From positions 62,001 through 126,000 of the forward strand of contig VSOB01000001.1 in NCBI GenBank assembly GCA_009774625.1: 64,000 nucleotides of DNA, read 5' to 3'. A program made the position numbers and the translations under genes. This DNA comes from Lachnospiraceae bacterium (GTDB taxonomy: Bacteria; Bacillota; Clostridia; Lachnospirales; Lachnospiraceae). The notes under the pieces were generated by a model. It saw only the letters and a program-made list of their open reading frames with translations. It did not search any database and had not been told where the DNA came from. Positions 1-8,859 of the stretch are shown one piece after another; within the stretch, counting starts at the first letter, position 1, and each line of letters begins with the position of its first letter.

Positions 1-485
1 GCCAAAAACAACAGAACGACCAGGAAAATGCCCGCCCTGCGCAGAGCATTTCTGCCCGTCAGAAGCCGCTCCAGCGCCGGGAACAACAGAACAATCACAA
101 AAAGCGTCCACAAAAACCAGTCACTGCCTCCATACAACACCAGATCGGTCACTGCCTCCTGCAGGTCCATCTGCTCATGGACAAACGGATTGGGAATCAG
201 CCTGGGCAGAATATCCAGTGCGGAAAATACCAGATGCGGAATCAGAATACGTCTGCATTTCCTGACCACATACTCCCGGTAACTGCCGCGGAAAGAATAA
301 CAAAACCCGGACACCAGAAAAAACAGCGGCATCTGCACCGTCCATAAAAAGGTATGAAGCATTCTGCACCACATGATCTCGTGAAGGTTCACCGGAAAGA
401 CAAGAATGGAATGATACAGGAGCACCATCAAAATCGCCATCCCCCGCAGCATATCCATTTCCTTCCATCTTCTCTTCTCTGTCAT
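1..485 (-). CDS. Acyltransferase-3 family membrane protein (3' end outside window)
   Basis: Translating the minus strand from the ATG at 485 gives an open frame that runs off the left edge (about 161 residues visible). It begins MTEKRRWKEMDMLRGMAILM and has the family opening: a short basic start, Arg-Gly, then a first membrane helix ending in the conserved His (LLYHS). A second helix (MPLFFLVSGFCYSF) and a basic stretch follow, typical of the OafA/WecH group that O-acetylates surface glycans or lipids. A GAGGT ribosome site precedes the ATG. It diverges from the plus-strand genes that follow. Family assignment is secure from the N-terminus; the acyl acceptor cannot be told. The remaining two thirds of the protein are not visible. 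Confidence 0.85.
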   Translation of the reverse strand, partial: MTEKRRWKEMDMLRGMAILMVLLYHSILVFPVNLHEIMWCRMLHTFLWTVQMPLFFLVSGFCYSFRGSYREYVVRKCRRILIPHLVFSALDILPRLIPNPFVHEQMDLQEAVTDLVLYGGSDWFLWTLFVIVLLFPALERLLTGRNALRRAGIFLVVLLFL

Positions 486-508
486 GGTCTACCTCGCTAA
501 ATAAATAT

Positions 509-537
509 ATTTTAACATACTCCCTCTTTTAATACAA
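509..537 (-). promoter_or_regulatory. Sigma-A-type promoter for the acyltransferase gene
   Basis: On the minus strand, TTGTAT (532-537) and TAAAAT (509-514) are separated by exactly 17 bases, 24 bases upstream of the ATG at 485. The sequence is read directly; promoter function is inferred from spacing and position in a divergent gap. Confidence 0.5.
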
Positions 538-584
538 GAAATGAGACAGAATGTTGAGAAACTTTATTCCTGTTTTTTCCTTCA

Positions 585-613
585 TTGACACCTATTGTAA
601 AATGTATGATAAT
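585..613 (+). promoter_or_regulatory. Strong sigma-A promoter for the 673-4563 operon
   Basis: A perfect TTGACA (585-590) is followed after 17 bases by GATAAT (608-613). The predicted transcript starts near 620 and leads into the three plus-strand genes ending at 4563. This is the best consensus promoter in the left part of the window. Confidence 0.72.
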
Positions 614-622
614 AAAGAGAAC

Positions 623-644
623 CCGCAGCCCCGGAAAGCTGCGG
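623..644 (+). other. Hairpin in the 5' leader
   Basis: CCGCAGC (623-629) pairs perfectly with GCTGCGG (638-644) around an 8-base loop. It lies just after the predicted transcription start and before the ribosome site at about 660. It has no T-run, so it is not an intrinsic terminator. It may stabilise the mRNA 5' end. Confidence 0.4.
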
Positions 645-672
645 CGTCAAATACGTATAAAGGATGAATCTT

Positions 673-1326
673 ATGACAAGAGAAACCTGTAAAAAACTGT
701 TTTCTTTCTATCCCTGTATGATCGCGGTCCTGGTAGTGCTGTTATGTCTTTCCATATGGCCCCTGGGACTGCTTGGACACACTTCCTATGAAAGCGCTTC
801 TCTGGAACGGGGCATCTTTCCCAATCTGAACCTGTCGGACGGCTCTGTTCTCACCGGAGAATTTACCCCCTCCCGCCGACATCTCACTGGCATCTCCTTC
901 CGGTTTCTGATCAGCGGGCAGGCCAGAGAAGGCACCGTAGATCTGACTTTGTCCGACGATACGGGAACCGACATCTGCGCCGTCACACTTGAGTCCGGAG
1001 ATGTGATGAATTACCGGTGGGTTCATTTTCCTCTGGAAACAGAGCTGGACCCGGAGCGGACCTATCACTGGCATATGCAGGCCCATGAATATGACGAAGC
1101 CTCTCTGGCACTCTATTCCGGCAGCCCCGTCATCGGCCCCCAGGAAGCGGGCACCTTCTATTATAATGGTTCGCAGGAAGAAAAGCTGACTCCTGCAATG
1201 ATCTACACTTATATCGATGCAGTGGATGAAACCTGCTATCTTCCATATTATACTGTATGTTTACTGTTTGGCCTTCTTCTCTTTTTTATGTGCCGCAAAT
1301 TCGAAAAAACAAACGAGGACGCTTAA
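673..1326 (+). CDS. Unknown bitopic membrane protein of the polysaccharide locus
   Basis: I do not recognise this 217-residue protein. It has one hydrophobic helix near the N-terminus (about residues 13-33), an extracytoplasmic region of roughly 150 residues that looks beta-rich, and a second helix near the C-terminus followed by a short charged tail. I chose the ATG at 673 rather than 664 because AAAGGA (659-664) overlaps the earlier ATG but sits 8 bases before the later one. It is first in a three-gene operon behind a consensus promoter, and only 2 bases separate its stop from the next start. The domain between the two helices could bind carbohydrate or assist the membrane protein encoded next, but this is only inferred from position. 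Confidence 0.7.
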   Translation: MTRETCKKLFSFYPCMIAVLVVLLCLSIWPLGLLGHTSYESASLERGIFPNLNLSDGSVLTGEFTPSRRHLTGISFRFLISGQAREGTVDLTLSDDTGTDICAVTLESGDVMNYRWVHFPLETELDPERTYHWHMQAHEYDEASLALYSGSPVIGPQEAGTFYYNGSQEEKLTPAMIYTYIDAVDETCYLPYYTVCLLFGLLLFFMCRKFEKTNEDA

Positions 1327-1328
1327 TT

Positions 1329-3596
1329 ATGATAATGAAACGAATCAAACAGGCAATCCCCTGCCTGATGGGCATACTGGCTGTGATCTTTTTTCTGCTG
1401 ATGAGCGATGAAAGCCGCACCCCTGTTACCATTGACGCCGTTGATATGAACCGGCTGTCCGGTTACGAGGACGGCGCCGCCATCGGACTGACTCCGGACA
1501 GCCAGTATTCCGGAACGATGCTGGCCAGCTCCGGGTATCTGCTGGACCCAGGAGAATATACCATCGGCATTGCCTACCACACCGACGGGGAGGACAACGA
1601 GCTGACCGTCTATGACAACGGCGCCGAACTGGATGCCTGGACACTGGACCCGGAAGTGACTTACAAAGAATATGATTTTGAACTGGAACGTTCCTCTCTG
1701 GATTTCCGGTTCGAGATTCTCTACGGCGGTACGAGCTACGTGCTGATTCAGAGTGTGACTCTGATTCCCAAAGACCGGTTCTATACAGATACCACGTTTC
1801 TGATTGTCCTGTTTCTGCTGCTGACAGCCGGCTCAGGTTTGTTCTGCCTGTTCCGTGCAAAAGCCGGACATAGCCTGCGGGACGATTATGTCATTCTGAC
1901 CCTGGCAGGCATCGGTCTGTTTGCCTCCCTTCCCTATCTGAATACAGGGCTTTCCTGGGCCGTGGACCTGTGTTATCATCTGATCCGTATTGAGGGCATC
2001 AAAGACGGACTGCTTTCCGGCCAGTTTCCCGTGGTGATCTATCCGGAAGCGCTGCACGGAAACGGATACTTAAACGCCATGTATCCCAATCTGTTCCTGT
2101 ACCTGCCTGCATATCTCCGGATGCAGGGAGTGTCTATGGCTGACAGCTTCAAGTTTCTGATCGTCGTATGTAATATCGCCACAGCAGCGCTGACCTATCA
2201 CTGCACTAAGGAAATCGGTGGCAGCAGAAAGGCAGCTCTGTTAGCTTCCCTGCTCTACACCTGCTGCCCATACCGCTTTACCAATATCTATGCGCGGGGC
2301 GCGGTGGGAGAATTTCTCGCCATGACCTTCTTTCCCCTTGTATTTGCCGGTCTGTATCACATCCTGATCGGAGAACGGAAAAAATGGGGGTATCTGGTTC
2401 TGGGCATGACCGGTCTGCTTCAGAGCCACATCTTAAGCGTAACACTGGCCGGTACCTTTTGCGCCATATTCAGCATACTATATATGAGGGAACTTTTGAC
2501 GGACAGACGCCTGATCGAAATGGGCAAAGCCGTCCTTGCCAGTCTGCTTCTCAACCTCGGTTTTCTGGTGCCATTCCTGGATTTCTACCAAAATGAAGAT
2601 CTGTGGATGGATGCCCTGGATCTGGGTTCCTATCAGGAGTACACCATGAATCTGTCCGGGCTGTTCGGTCTGCAGACCGCAGGAGACTATTATTCCCTTA
2701 CCTTCGGCATTCCCCTTGCCATTTGCGCAGTCATTGCATTTTCCTTTGTTGTGCTGGAAAAAAAGAACGGAAAAAAAGAAACCTACGTCCGCTGTCTGTT
2801 CCTGCTGGGAGCTTTTATGACTTTTATGATGCTGAGCTTCTTCCCCGGCTGGAAGATGATGGCCATTCCGCTTCTGGATATTTTATTCAATAAGATACAG
2901 TTTGCCTGGCGTCTGCTGGGACCGGCCAGTCTGTTGTTCGCCGTCACCGGCAGCATCTGCTGCTTCCGTTCCAAAATGCTCAAACGCTACAGCCGCATTC
3001 TGTTTGTGGCGCTTGCAGGCCTTTGTATGCTGTCCGCCGTCCGGTTTAAAAGCGAGGATTTTGCCTATTCCGCCGAACAGGACTATACCAATGGGCATGT
3101 CAGCAAACTGGTAGGCATCCCCAGCGGCGCCAACACTGTCATCTATCCTTTTGAATGGCGTCCAAGACATACCATTGATGCAGACATTACCACAGAGCAT
3201 ACTCTGTCGGATATGAATCAGATCAGCCTGAAAAAGATCAGACGGACAGGCGTCACCACCACCATACAATATGCCTGCCTTTCCGAAGGACAGTACATTG
3301 AAGTGCCCGTGATCTATTATAAAGACTACCGGGCCACAGATGAAAACGGCAATGCCGTTTCTCTGAAAGAGGGGGACAATAACCGGATCCGTGTGCTTCT
3401 TTCCGGCGACGGCAAAATCCATACGGTTACGCTGGATTATCATATCCCGGCCGGCTATACCCTGTCAGCCTGGGTTTCTATCCTGACCGCCCTGCTGCTT
3501 TTGCTTTATACTCTGGTGCCGGACAAATGGCTTCCCCGGCTCCCGATTGACAGACTTTTTAAGATTGCCAGAAAGGAAACCGACGATGTTAGATAA
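1329..3596 (+). CDS. YfhO / PTPS-related large polytopic membrane protein
   Basis: A 755-residue protein. It has an N-terminal helix, an extracytoplasmic beta-rich region (about residues 25-155), some ten or more membrane helices (about 160-570), and a C-terminal extracytoplasmic part closed by a last helix. The stretch around DLCYHLIRIEGIKDGL followed by GQFPVVIYPE resembles the membrane family called 6-pyruvoyl-tetrahydropterin-synthase-related and the YfhO family, which are GT-C-like proteins linked to glycosylation of lipoteichoic acid or surface glycans. The ATG at 1329 has GAGGA (1315-1319) upstream; an earlier in-frame ATG at 1257 would overlap the preceding gene. The DPM1-like gene overlaps its 3' end, so it probably consumes the polyprenyl-phosphate sugar made there. 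That donor-user link is inferred. Confidence 0.72.
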   Translation: MIMKRIKQAIPCLMGILAVIFFLLMSDESRTPVTIDAVDMNRLSGYEDGAAIGLTPDSQYSGTMLASSGYLLDPGEYTIGIAYHTDGEDNELTVYDNGAELDAWTLDPEVTYKEYDFELERSSLDFRFEILYGGTSYVLIQSVTLIPKDRFYTDTTFLIVLFLLLTAGSGLFCLFRAKAGHSLRDDYVILTLAGIGLFASLPYLNTGLSWAVDLCYHLIRIEGIKDGLLSGQFPVVIYPEALHGNGYLNAMYPNLFLYLPAYLRMQGVSMADSFKFLIVVCNIATAALTYHCTKEIGGSRKAALLASLLYTCCPYRFTNIYARGAVGEFLAMTFFPLVFAGLYHILIGERKKWGYLVLGMTGLLQSHILSVTLAGTFCAIFSILYMRELLTDRRLIEMGKAVLASLLLNLGFLVPFLDFYQNEDLWMDALDLGSYQEYTMNLSGLFGLQTAGDYYSLTFGIPLAICAVIAFSFVVLEKKNGKKETYVRCLFLLGAFMTFMMLSFFPGWKMMAIPLLDILFNKIQFAWRLLGPASLLFAVTGSICCFRSKMLKRYSRILFVALAGLCMLSAVRFKSEDFAYSAEQDYTNGHVSKLVGIPSGANTVIYPFEWRPRHTIDADITTEHTLSDMNQISLKKIRRTGVTTTIQYACLSEGQYIEVPVIYYKDYRATDENGNAVSLKEGDNNRIRVLLSGDGKIHTVTLDYHIPAGYTLSAWVSILTALLLLLYTLVPDKWLPRLPIDRLFKIARKETDDVR

Positions 3597-4563
3597 GATT
3601 GCAGTTCTGATTCCCTGCTACAACGAAGCGCCCACCATTGAAAAGGTGGTCAACGATGCCAGAACCGCCCTGCCGGAGGCTGTGATCTATGTATATGACA
3701 ACAACTCCACCGACGACACGGCCAAAATCGCCGCCCGTGCCGGCGCTGTGGTCAGAAAAGAATACCAGCAGGGAAAGGGCAACGTCATCCGGCGTATGTT
3801 CCGCGAAATTGACGCAAGCTGTTACATTCTCATCGACGGGGACGATACCTATCCGCTGGAACATGCCGCAGAAATGGCAAAATGCGTACTGGAACACCAT
3901 GCGGATATGGTGGTGGGGGACCGGCTTTCCTCCACTTACTTTTCAGAAAACAAAAGACCTTTTCACAATTTTGGCAACAGCCTGGTAAAAGGCAGCATCA
4001 ATCATCTGTTCGGTTCCGACATCAAGGACATTATGACCGGCTACCGGGCCTTTGGCTATTCCTTTGTCAAGACCTTCCCTGTCCTGTCACAGGGCTTTGA
4101 AATCGAAACGGAAATGACCATTCATGCCGTATACAACCATATGCAGATCGAAAATGTAATCGTGGACTACCGCGACAGACCCCAAGGCAGTGTTTCCAAG
4201 CTGAACACTTATTCCGACGGATTTAAAGTGCTGAAAATGATCCTGCGCCTGTTCAAAACCTACAAGCCTCTGGCTTTTTTCTCCCTGATTGCCGCCGGTC
4301 TGATGATGCTGGCCATCGGTTTCTTCATTCCGGTATTTATCCGGTTTCTGGAAACCCATCTGGTTCTGCAGATCCCCACACTGGTGGTATGCGGCTTTGT
4401 CACACTGGCCGCACTCCAGTCCTTCTTTGCCGGACTGATCCTGAGCAATATGAGCGAAAATAACAGGCGGGATTTTGAATACCAGCTTCAGAGAACGGCA
4501 GACAGATATAAAAATCTTCAGAAAGAGACAGAAGAGACAGCGCCGAAACAGAATACGGAATAG
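3586..4563 (+). CDS. GT2 polyprenyl-phosphate glycosyltransferase (DPM1/GtrB-like)
   Basis: A 325-residue protein with an N-terminal GT-A domain: PCYNEAPTIEKVV opening, DNNSTDDT nucleotide loop, and DGDDT metal motif near residue 87. A C-terminal pair of membrane helices (about 225-245 and 265-290) and a basic amphipathic tail follow. This is the architecture of enzymes that move a sugar from a nucleotide donor to undecaprenyl phosphate on the cytoplasmic face. The ATG at 3586 has AAAGGA about 9 bases upstream and overlaps the preceding gene by 11 bases, which indicates translational coupling. An upstream in-frame ATG (3547) lies deep inside the preceding gene and is not favoured. The product would serve an extracytoplasmic GT-C enzyme, most simply the preceding gene. 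Sugar identity is unknown. Confidence 0.87.
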   Translation: MLDKIAVLIPCYNEAPTIEKVVNDARTALPEAVIYVYDNNSTDDTAKIAARAGAVVRKEYQQGKGNVIRRMFREIDASCYILIDGDDTYPLEHAAEMAKCVLEHHADMVVGDRLSSTYFSENKRPFHNFGNSLVKGSINHLFGSDIKDIMTGYRAFGYSFVKTFPVLSQGFEIETEMTIHAVYNHMQIENVIVDYRDRPQGSVSKLNTYSDGFKVLKMILRLFKTYKPLAFFSLIAAGLMMLAIGFFIPVFIRFLETHLVLQIPTLVVCGFVTLAALQSFFAGLILSNMSENNRRDFEYQLQRTADRYKNLQKETEETAPKQNTE

Positions 4564-4606
4564 TAATTTTGCATCATAGAAATCGGGGCGCGGATATGCG
4601 ATATGC

Positions 4607-5863
4607 CTACCTGCCCCATCGTTTCATGCAGACGATATAACGGTATAAAAACAGCACAAGGGTTACCGCACTGGAAAGAAACAGGGCTATATTGACCCCA
4701 TCCACACCAAAGGCCCTGATACAGGGCCAGGACACAAGCCCTGCAGTGACCGTTCCTGCAGCGGCTCCCATCAAAAGTCCCATCCTGTCCCGCAGTACGG
4801 TCAGCACCGTCCCCACAAACCAGATCAGCGCAATGACGCCGCAGCACAGTACCGTAGGCATCAGCAGGTAGGTATAAGGACGGATGCTTTCCGTAAAAAG
4901 CAGCACCAGCGCCCATTCCCCCAGCAGCATACAGCCTGCCAGCGAGAGTACCACCAGCCCGCTCACACCTGCCGCCAGCTTCCCAAACAGCGCCTGAAAA
5001 TGCTTCCGTTCCCCCTTCGCCGCATACTCAGCAAACAACCCCGTAAATGTGGTAAAAATATAAGAAGATAACAACTGGATCACAGAGGCGGGTATGGCCA
5101 CCGAGCTGTAATATCCCAGCACTTCACTTCCGGCCAGCTTTTCCAGGACATATCTGGTAACAGGAACCACCGCATTCAGGCAGAGGGCATACAGAAACAA
5201 CGGAAAGCATTCACCTGTCAGCGACCGGAGCGCCCTTGTGTCAAACCGCGGCGAAAAAGCCTGATAGCTTCGGGCTTTGGGCAGATCGAATACAAGGATA
5301 ATCCCATAAGCAAATACCACCATCAGAAGCGAGGTCAGGATCAGATTGCCCGTCAGCTTTTCCGCCAGGAAAAAAGCGGCCAGCGTCAAAATCCCCCGCA
5401 TCAGAAAGGACTGTCCTGCCACATCCAGATGCCATGCTCTCTGATCGATGCCGTGAAAAACATCCACCACAGCTTCATGCAGCCGGTACAGCATAAAAAC
5501 CAATAGAAATACCGTTACATACACGGAATAACCGTTGCACAGTACAAACAGTGCATACAGTAAAAAGGCCGCCAGTGACGCCAGCATTCTGTGTGTCACA
5601 TAAATGTCCGCACTGTACCGGTCCGACGCATCGGAAACCTGATAATTCCGGATACAGAAATAAGCAATATTCGTAAACACATTAGTCAGCGACAGCCCCA
5701 GGGACAGATAACCCGCCTCTGTATAGCCTGCCAGCCGGACAATGAGTATCGTCATCAGCCACTGCGCCCCGATAAATCCCACCGAACCGGCCACATTCCA
5801 GAACATATTATTCCGGATCGCCCGGGACGAAACCTTCTGTGTATTTCTTTCGTCTGTTTTCAT
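4607..5863 (-). CDS. Wzx-type polysaccharide flippase (MOP/MATE superfamily)
   Basis: A 418-residue protein with about twelve hydrophobic segments along its whole length. It begins with a short hydrophilic N-terminus and a first helix after NNMFWNVAGSVG, the usual start of polysaccharide_synt/Wzx proteins. Such proteins flip undecaprenyl-pyrophosphate-linked oligosaccharides across the membrane. It is the last gene of the minus operon that begins at 15639, and its ATG overlaps the stop of the CotH gene by 4 bases (ATGA). It converges on the plus-strand gene ending at 4563 with only 43 bases between; I see no convincing terminator hairpin there. Specificity cannot be read from the sequence. 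Confidence 0.82.
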   Translation of the reverse strand: MKTDERNTQKVSSRAIRNNMFWNVAGSVGFIGAQWLMTILIVRLAGYTEAGYLSLGLSLTNVFTNIAYFCIRNYQVSDASDRYSADIYVTHRMLASLAAFLLYALFVLCNGYSVYVTVFLLVFMLYRLHEAVVDVFHGIDQRAWHLDVAGQSFLMRGILTLAAFFLAEKLTGNLILTSLLMVVFAYGIILVFDLPKARSYQAFSPRFDTRALRSLTGECFPLFLYALCLNAVVPVTRYVLEKLAGSEVLGYYSSVAIPASVIQLLSSYIFTTFTGLFAEYAAKGERKHFQALFGKLAAGVSGLVVLSLAGCMLLGEWALVLLFTESIRPYTYLLMPTVLCCGVIALIWFVGTVLTVLRDRMGLLMGAAAGTVTAGLVSWPCIRAFGVDGVNIALFLSSAVTLVLFLYRYIVCMKRWGR

Positions 5864-7656
5864 TCCTTCTCCTGCTCTTCCTTCTGATACACAGCCTTCA
5901 GTGTAAACGGAACCCCGTCATAAACCTGGGTAAAGTCATAAATCTCTCCTGTGTCCTCACGCACCCAATGATCAAACACATAGCCTTCCAGCCTGGGCTT
6001 TCTGGGCGGGATAAGCGTCCTGCCTTCCACCGCATCCACTCTGGTCACATACATGGTTCCCTCTCCCGGATCAAAAATGATCTGGTCATAGATGCGGCCT
6101 TCCAGCCAGATGTCATTCAAAAACTCTTTGCGAAGTGTCAGAAAGGTTTTGATGTTGTCGATCTCAGCCTGGTACTCTGCTGCAAACTCCAGCTCTTCTT
6201 CGTTTTTAAAATCCTCAAAAGTATCCCAACGCATATAGTCCATACAGGCGCTGTCCCATATCTCGTCCCGATAGCTGTCGATCTGTCCATTTAACATTTC
6301 GTCAATGACAGGAAGCGCCGTATTTTTATATTCCGCGACCACCGTTTCCCGAAAAGCAGGGACCTGATACAGATCATACCACCAGGAGGCATCCTCCCGC
6401 AGGGAAGCGGCAAAAATCCCTCTCGGTTCCTGAAAATCCACCGGTCTGGTATGCTCAATCAGAGGATTGCCCAATGTTTTGTCATAATCCCATACCGGCC
6501 CTGCATACAGCATCTCTTCCTTCCCGTCCGTATCTGCGGCGTCCCGGTAAAAATACTGACTGGAATACATGGCATCCAAATTCTTTCCGATCTCTTCGAT
6601 CAGATATTTTCTGGCAAAACTGGTCAGATCTATGGGAAAATCTTCCAGACGCCCGGTCCGGATGGCGTCCTCCATCTGCTGAAAGGTTTCGCTGATATAG
6701 GTAATCTGAGCCTCTGTAGGGTTGGACGGTCGTTTGATCACCACATTCTGGTCGTTTTGGGTGGTAAAATAATGAGCGGCTTCTGCCAGCCTGTCCTCAT
6801 AGGGATATTCCAGCGTCACCAGAAAACCGGTCTGCGTACTGGCCGTTTCCACATCAATATCGATCCTTCCCGGTCCGGTTTCCACCTTTTCCGAAATCTG
6901 ATAAGATCCTCTGTATTCCTGATTGACATAAAGATCCACCCAGGTGCTGGCCGGGGAATAGGCCAGTCCCATTTCCATAGCCATATCATACATGATCCTG
7001 TCCCGCAGCAGAGACTGATCCTGCCTGTTGGCCAGCAGGATATAGTTTTCCTGTTCTCCTCTGCCCAGCAGATCAGCTCTCTCCTCCAGCGTCATCTGAT
7101 AGGGTTTTTTATCTTCCAGAAATGTGGCGTTGCCTCTGGATTTCAGCTTTTTGATCTGTCCTGCTCCGATGACAGTCCCGTCCGCAGCTACCATTTCATA
7201 CAGTCCCGGCTCTCCGTTCCCTTTGCTCTCCTCAATATATGTCAGACTGCCGGAGCTTGTGGTAATAAAGAGGGCCGGCACTTTGGAGGAATGCATGACC
7301 ACCACGGTAAATTCCTCGTTTCCCGCCTGCAGGAGATGTTCTCCGTCTGTCAAAGCCCCTGTTTTTTCTCCGCTGCCCAGCTTATTGCCGTCCCAGACCG
7401 CTTCCCGCCGTCCGCCTGCCATGATCTGTGCCCCTGCCTGGGGGCTGCAGAATGCAGGCAGAAACAAATATTCTTTGTTATTGTAATAATTGTGCCACAG
7501 TTTCAGTTCTCTACCCGCTCCGCCCCCGTCAATCACAAAGACAATATCCGAAACCTCTACCGGCTGCCTCTGGTCCCACCAAAGACGCAGTCCCATATAT
7601 GCGCAGAGCAACAAAGCCGCCCCGAACAGCGCAGCCATCTTTTTTCTCTTCTTCAT
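5860..7656 (-). CDS. CotH-family kinase-like protein, membrane-anchored, with C-terminal bacterial repeat
   Basis: 598 residues: an N-terminal membrane anchor (about 7-25), a beta-rich region to about 120, then a CotH domain (about 125-510). Visible CotH features are SRGNATF (173-179) followed by KKPYQ, LYVNQEYRGSYQISEKVE (about 242-259), and the metal-site stretch GPVWDYDKTLGNP with D390 and D392. CotH of Bacillus is an atypical kinase that phosphorylates spore-coat proteins; homologs occur in surface-glycan and cellulosome loci. Residues about 535-598 resemble an InlB/Listeria-Bacteroides beta-grasp repeat (GYVFDHWV). It lies in an exopolysaccharide operon next to the flippase gene and is one of two CotH genes there. 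The substrate (protein or glycan) is unknown. Confidence 0.85.
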   Translation of the reverse strand: MKKRKKMAALFGAALLLCAYMGLRLWWDQRQPVEVSDIVFVIDGGGAGRELKLWHNYYNNKEYLFLPAFCSPQAGAQIMAGGRREAVWDGNKLGSGEKTGALTDGEHLLQAGNEEFTVVVMHSSKVPALFITTSSGSLTYIEESKGNGEPGLYEMVAADGTVIGAGQIKKLKSRGNATFLEDKKPYQMTLEERADLLGRGEQENYILLANRQDQSLLRDRIMYDMAMEMGLAYSPASTWVDLYVNQEYRGSYQISEKVETGPGRIDIDVETASTQTGFLVTLEYPYEDRLAEAAHYFTTQNDQNVVIKRPSNPTEAQITYISETFQQMEDAIRTGRLEDFPIDLTSFARKYLIEEIGKNLDAMYSSQYFYRDAADTDGKEEMLYAGPVWDYDKTLGNPLIEHTRPVDFQEPRGIFAASLREDASWWYDLYQVPAFRETVVAEYKNTALPVIDEMLNGQIDSYRDEIWDSACMDYMRWDTFEDFKNEEELEFAAEYQAEIDNIKTFLTLRKEFLNDIWLEGRIYDQIIFDPGEGTMYVTRVDAVEGRTLIPPRKPRLEGYVFDHWVREDTGEIYDFTQVYDGVPFTLKAVYQKEEQEKE

Positions 7657-7677
7657 ATCCGTTCCTTCTTCGGTTTT

Positions 7678-8814
7678 TTATTGCCTTTGCAGATAAAACC
7701 GGCTCAGCGCCGCCGCATTTGCCGCTGCATCATAACCGTTCCTGCTCACACACTCCACATAGTCCGCCCGCGCCGTTTCCCTGCTGCCGGCCGCCATCTC
7801 ACAGGCTTTCTGCGCCCAGTGCGCCGCCGGTACAGACAATGGCAGAGACTGTACCAGATCCGTCAGAATCACTTCTTCTGTCACTGTATCCGACATCAAC
7901 ACAGGCAGGCCCGCGGCCTGTGCTTCCACAAGCGTCACCGGAAGCCCCTCAAACAAAGAAGGAAATACCATAACATCCGCCGCCTGCATCAGTGCGGAAA
8001 CATCTGTCCGAACCCCCAGAAAGCGGACCTGCTCCTTCAGCCCCATAGCCCTTGCCTGTGTCTGCAGCGCTTCCTTTAACGGACCTGCGCCGCACAGCCA
8101 GAGCCGGGCATCCGGGCAGCGTTTTACGATCTCCTTCATAATCTCCAGCAGAAATCTGTGGTTTTTCTGCGTCTCCAACCGTCCGATATGGAGAAACACA
8201 GGCCATTTTCCGCTTCTTTCTGCCTCCGGCAAAAGCTCCCTGCGCTTTGCTTCCCGCGCCCCGCCATCAAACCGGAAAGCCTCTGTCTCAATACCGTTTT
8301 TCAGGATACGGAAATTCCCCCGTCTGCAGGCCCGCTCACCATAAAGCCAGATCCCTGCCTGACGGGAACAGGCAAAGAGGTAATCTGCCTGATACCGCAG
8401 GGGAAACTGCAAAATATTTTTTACCAAAGCGGAAAAGCCTCTGCCGGAGGAAGTGTTGTGGCTGTGTACGATGGTCAGACAGCCGGCCCGCTTTGCCTCG
8501 TGCAGATACAGCGACGCCGTACTGCGCATATGTCCGTGTACGATCGTATATACCGGATGCGCCCTGAAAAAATCCCGCCAGCGCCGCTGATATCCCAGCG
8601 CCGTAGACGTCTGAAACGGCAGCATGGAATAGATCCTGCCTCCCAGAGCGAGAATCTCTTTTGTATAATCGCAGGTTTCCTCTGTATGAATTACAAAATC
8701 AAACTGAATCCGCTCCCTGTCTATATGGCGGTAGAGATTCATTATCATCGTTTCTGCGCCGCCCCGGTCCAGCCGGCCCAGCACATGCAAAATCCGTATT
8801 CTTTCTTCTGCCAT
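7678..8814 (-). CDS. GT4 family glycosyltransferase (GT-B fold)
   Basis: 378 residues, the usual length for retaining GT4 enzymes. The N-terminal acceptor domain has HVLGRLDRGGAETMIMNLY, like EpsF/CapH-type transferases. The C-terminal donor domain shows HIGRLETQKNHRFLLE and the E-x7-E motif in EGLPVTLVE (around residue 300). No membrane helices are evident, so it should be cytoplasmic or membrane-associated, adding one sugar to a lipid-linked chain. It sits between the SGNH gene and the second CotH gene in a co-directional operon. Donor and acceptor sugars are not predictable. Confidence 0.9.
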   Translation of the reverse strand: MAEERIRILHVLGRLDRGGAETMIMNLYRHIDRERIQFDFVIHTEETCDYTKEILALGGRIYSMLPFQTSTALGYQRRWRDFFRAHPVYTIVHGHMRSTASLYLHEAKRAGCLTIVHSHNTSSGRGFSALVKNILQFPLRYQADYLFACSRQAGIWLYGERACRRGNFRILKNGIETEAFRFDGGAREAKRRELLPEAERSGKWPVFLHIGRLETQKNHRFLLEIMKEIVKRCPDARLWLCGAGPLKEALQTQARAMGLKEQVRFLGVRTDVSALMQAADVMVFPSLFEGLPVTLVEAQAAGLPVLMSDTVTEEVILTDLVQSLPLSVPAAHWAQKACEMAAGSRETARADYVECVSRNGYDAAANAAALSRFYLQRQ

Positions 8815-8859
8815 AGTCGTCCCCGCCTGTCAGTCTCCTGTCGTCACATACCGCCGCCA

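Noticed and set aside
1257..1328. Extended N-terminus for the YfhO-like protein
   Set aside because: It would overlap the preceding gene by 70 bases and lacks a ribosome site, whereas ATG 1329 has GAGGA at proper distance.
4564..4606. Possible bidirectional terminator between the convergent genes
   Set aside because: GGGGC and GCCCC are present nearby but with a loop over 20 bases and no T-run; a GCATATC direct repeat there does not form a stem.
6451..8079. 542-residue open frame on the plus strand
   Set aside because: Antisense to the CotH and GT4 genes; no recognisable domain and no ribosome site of note.
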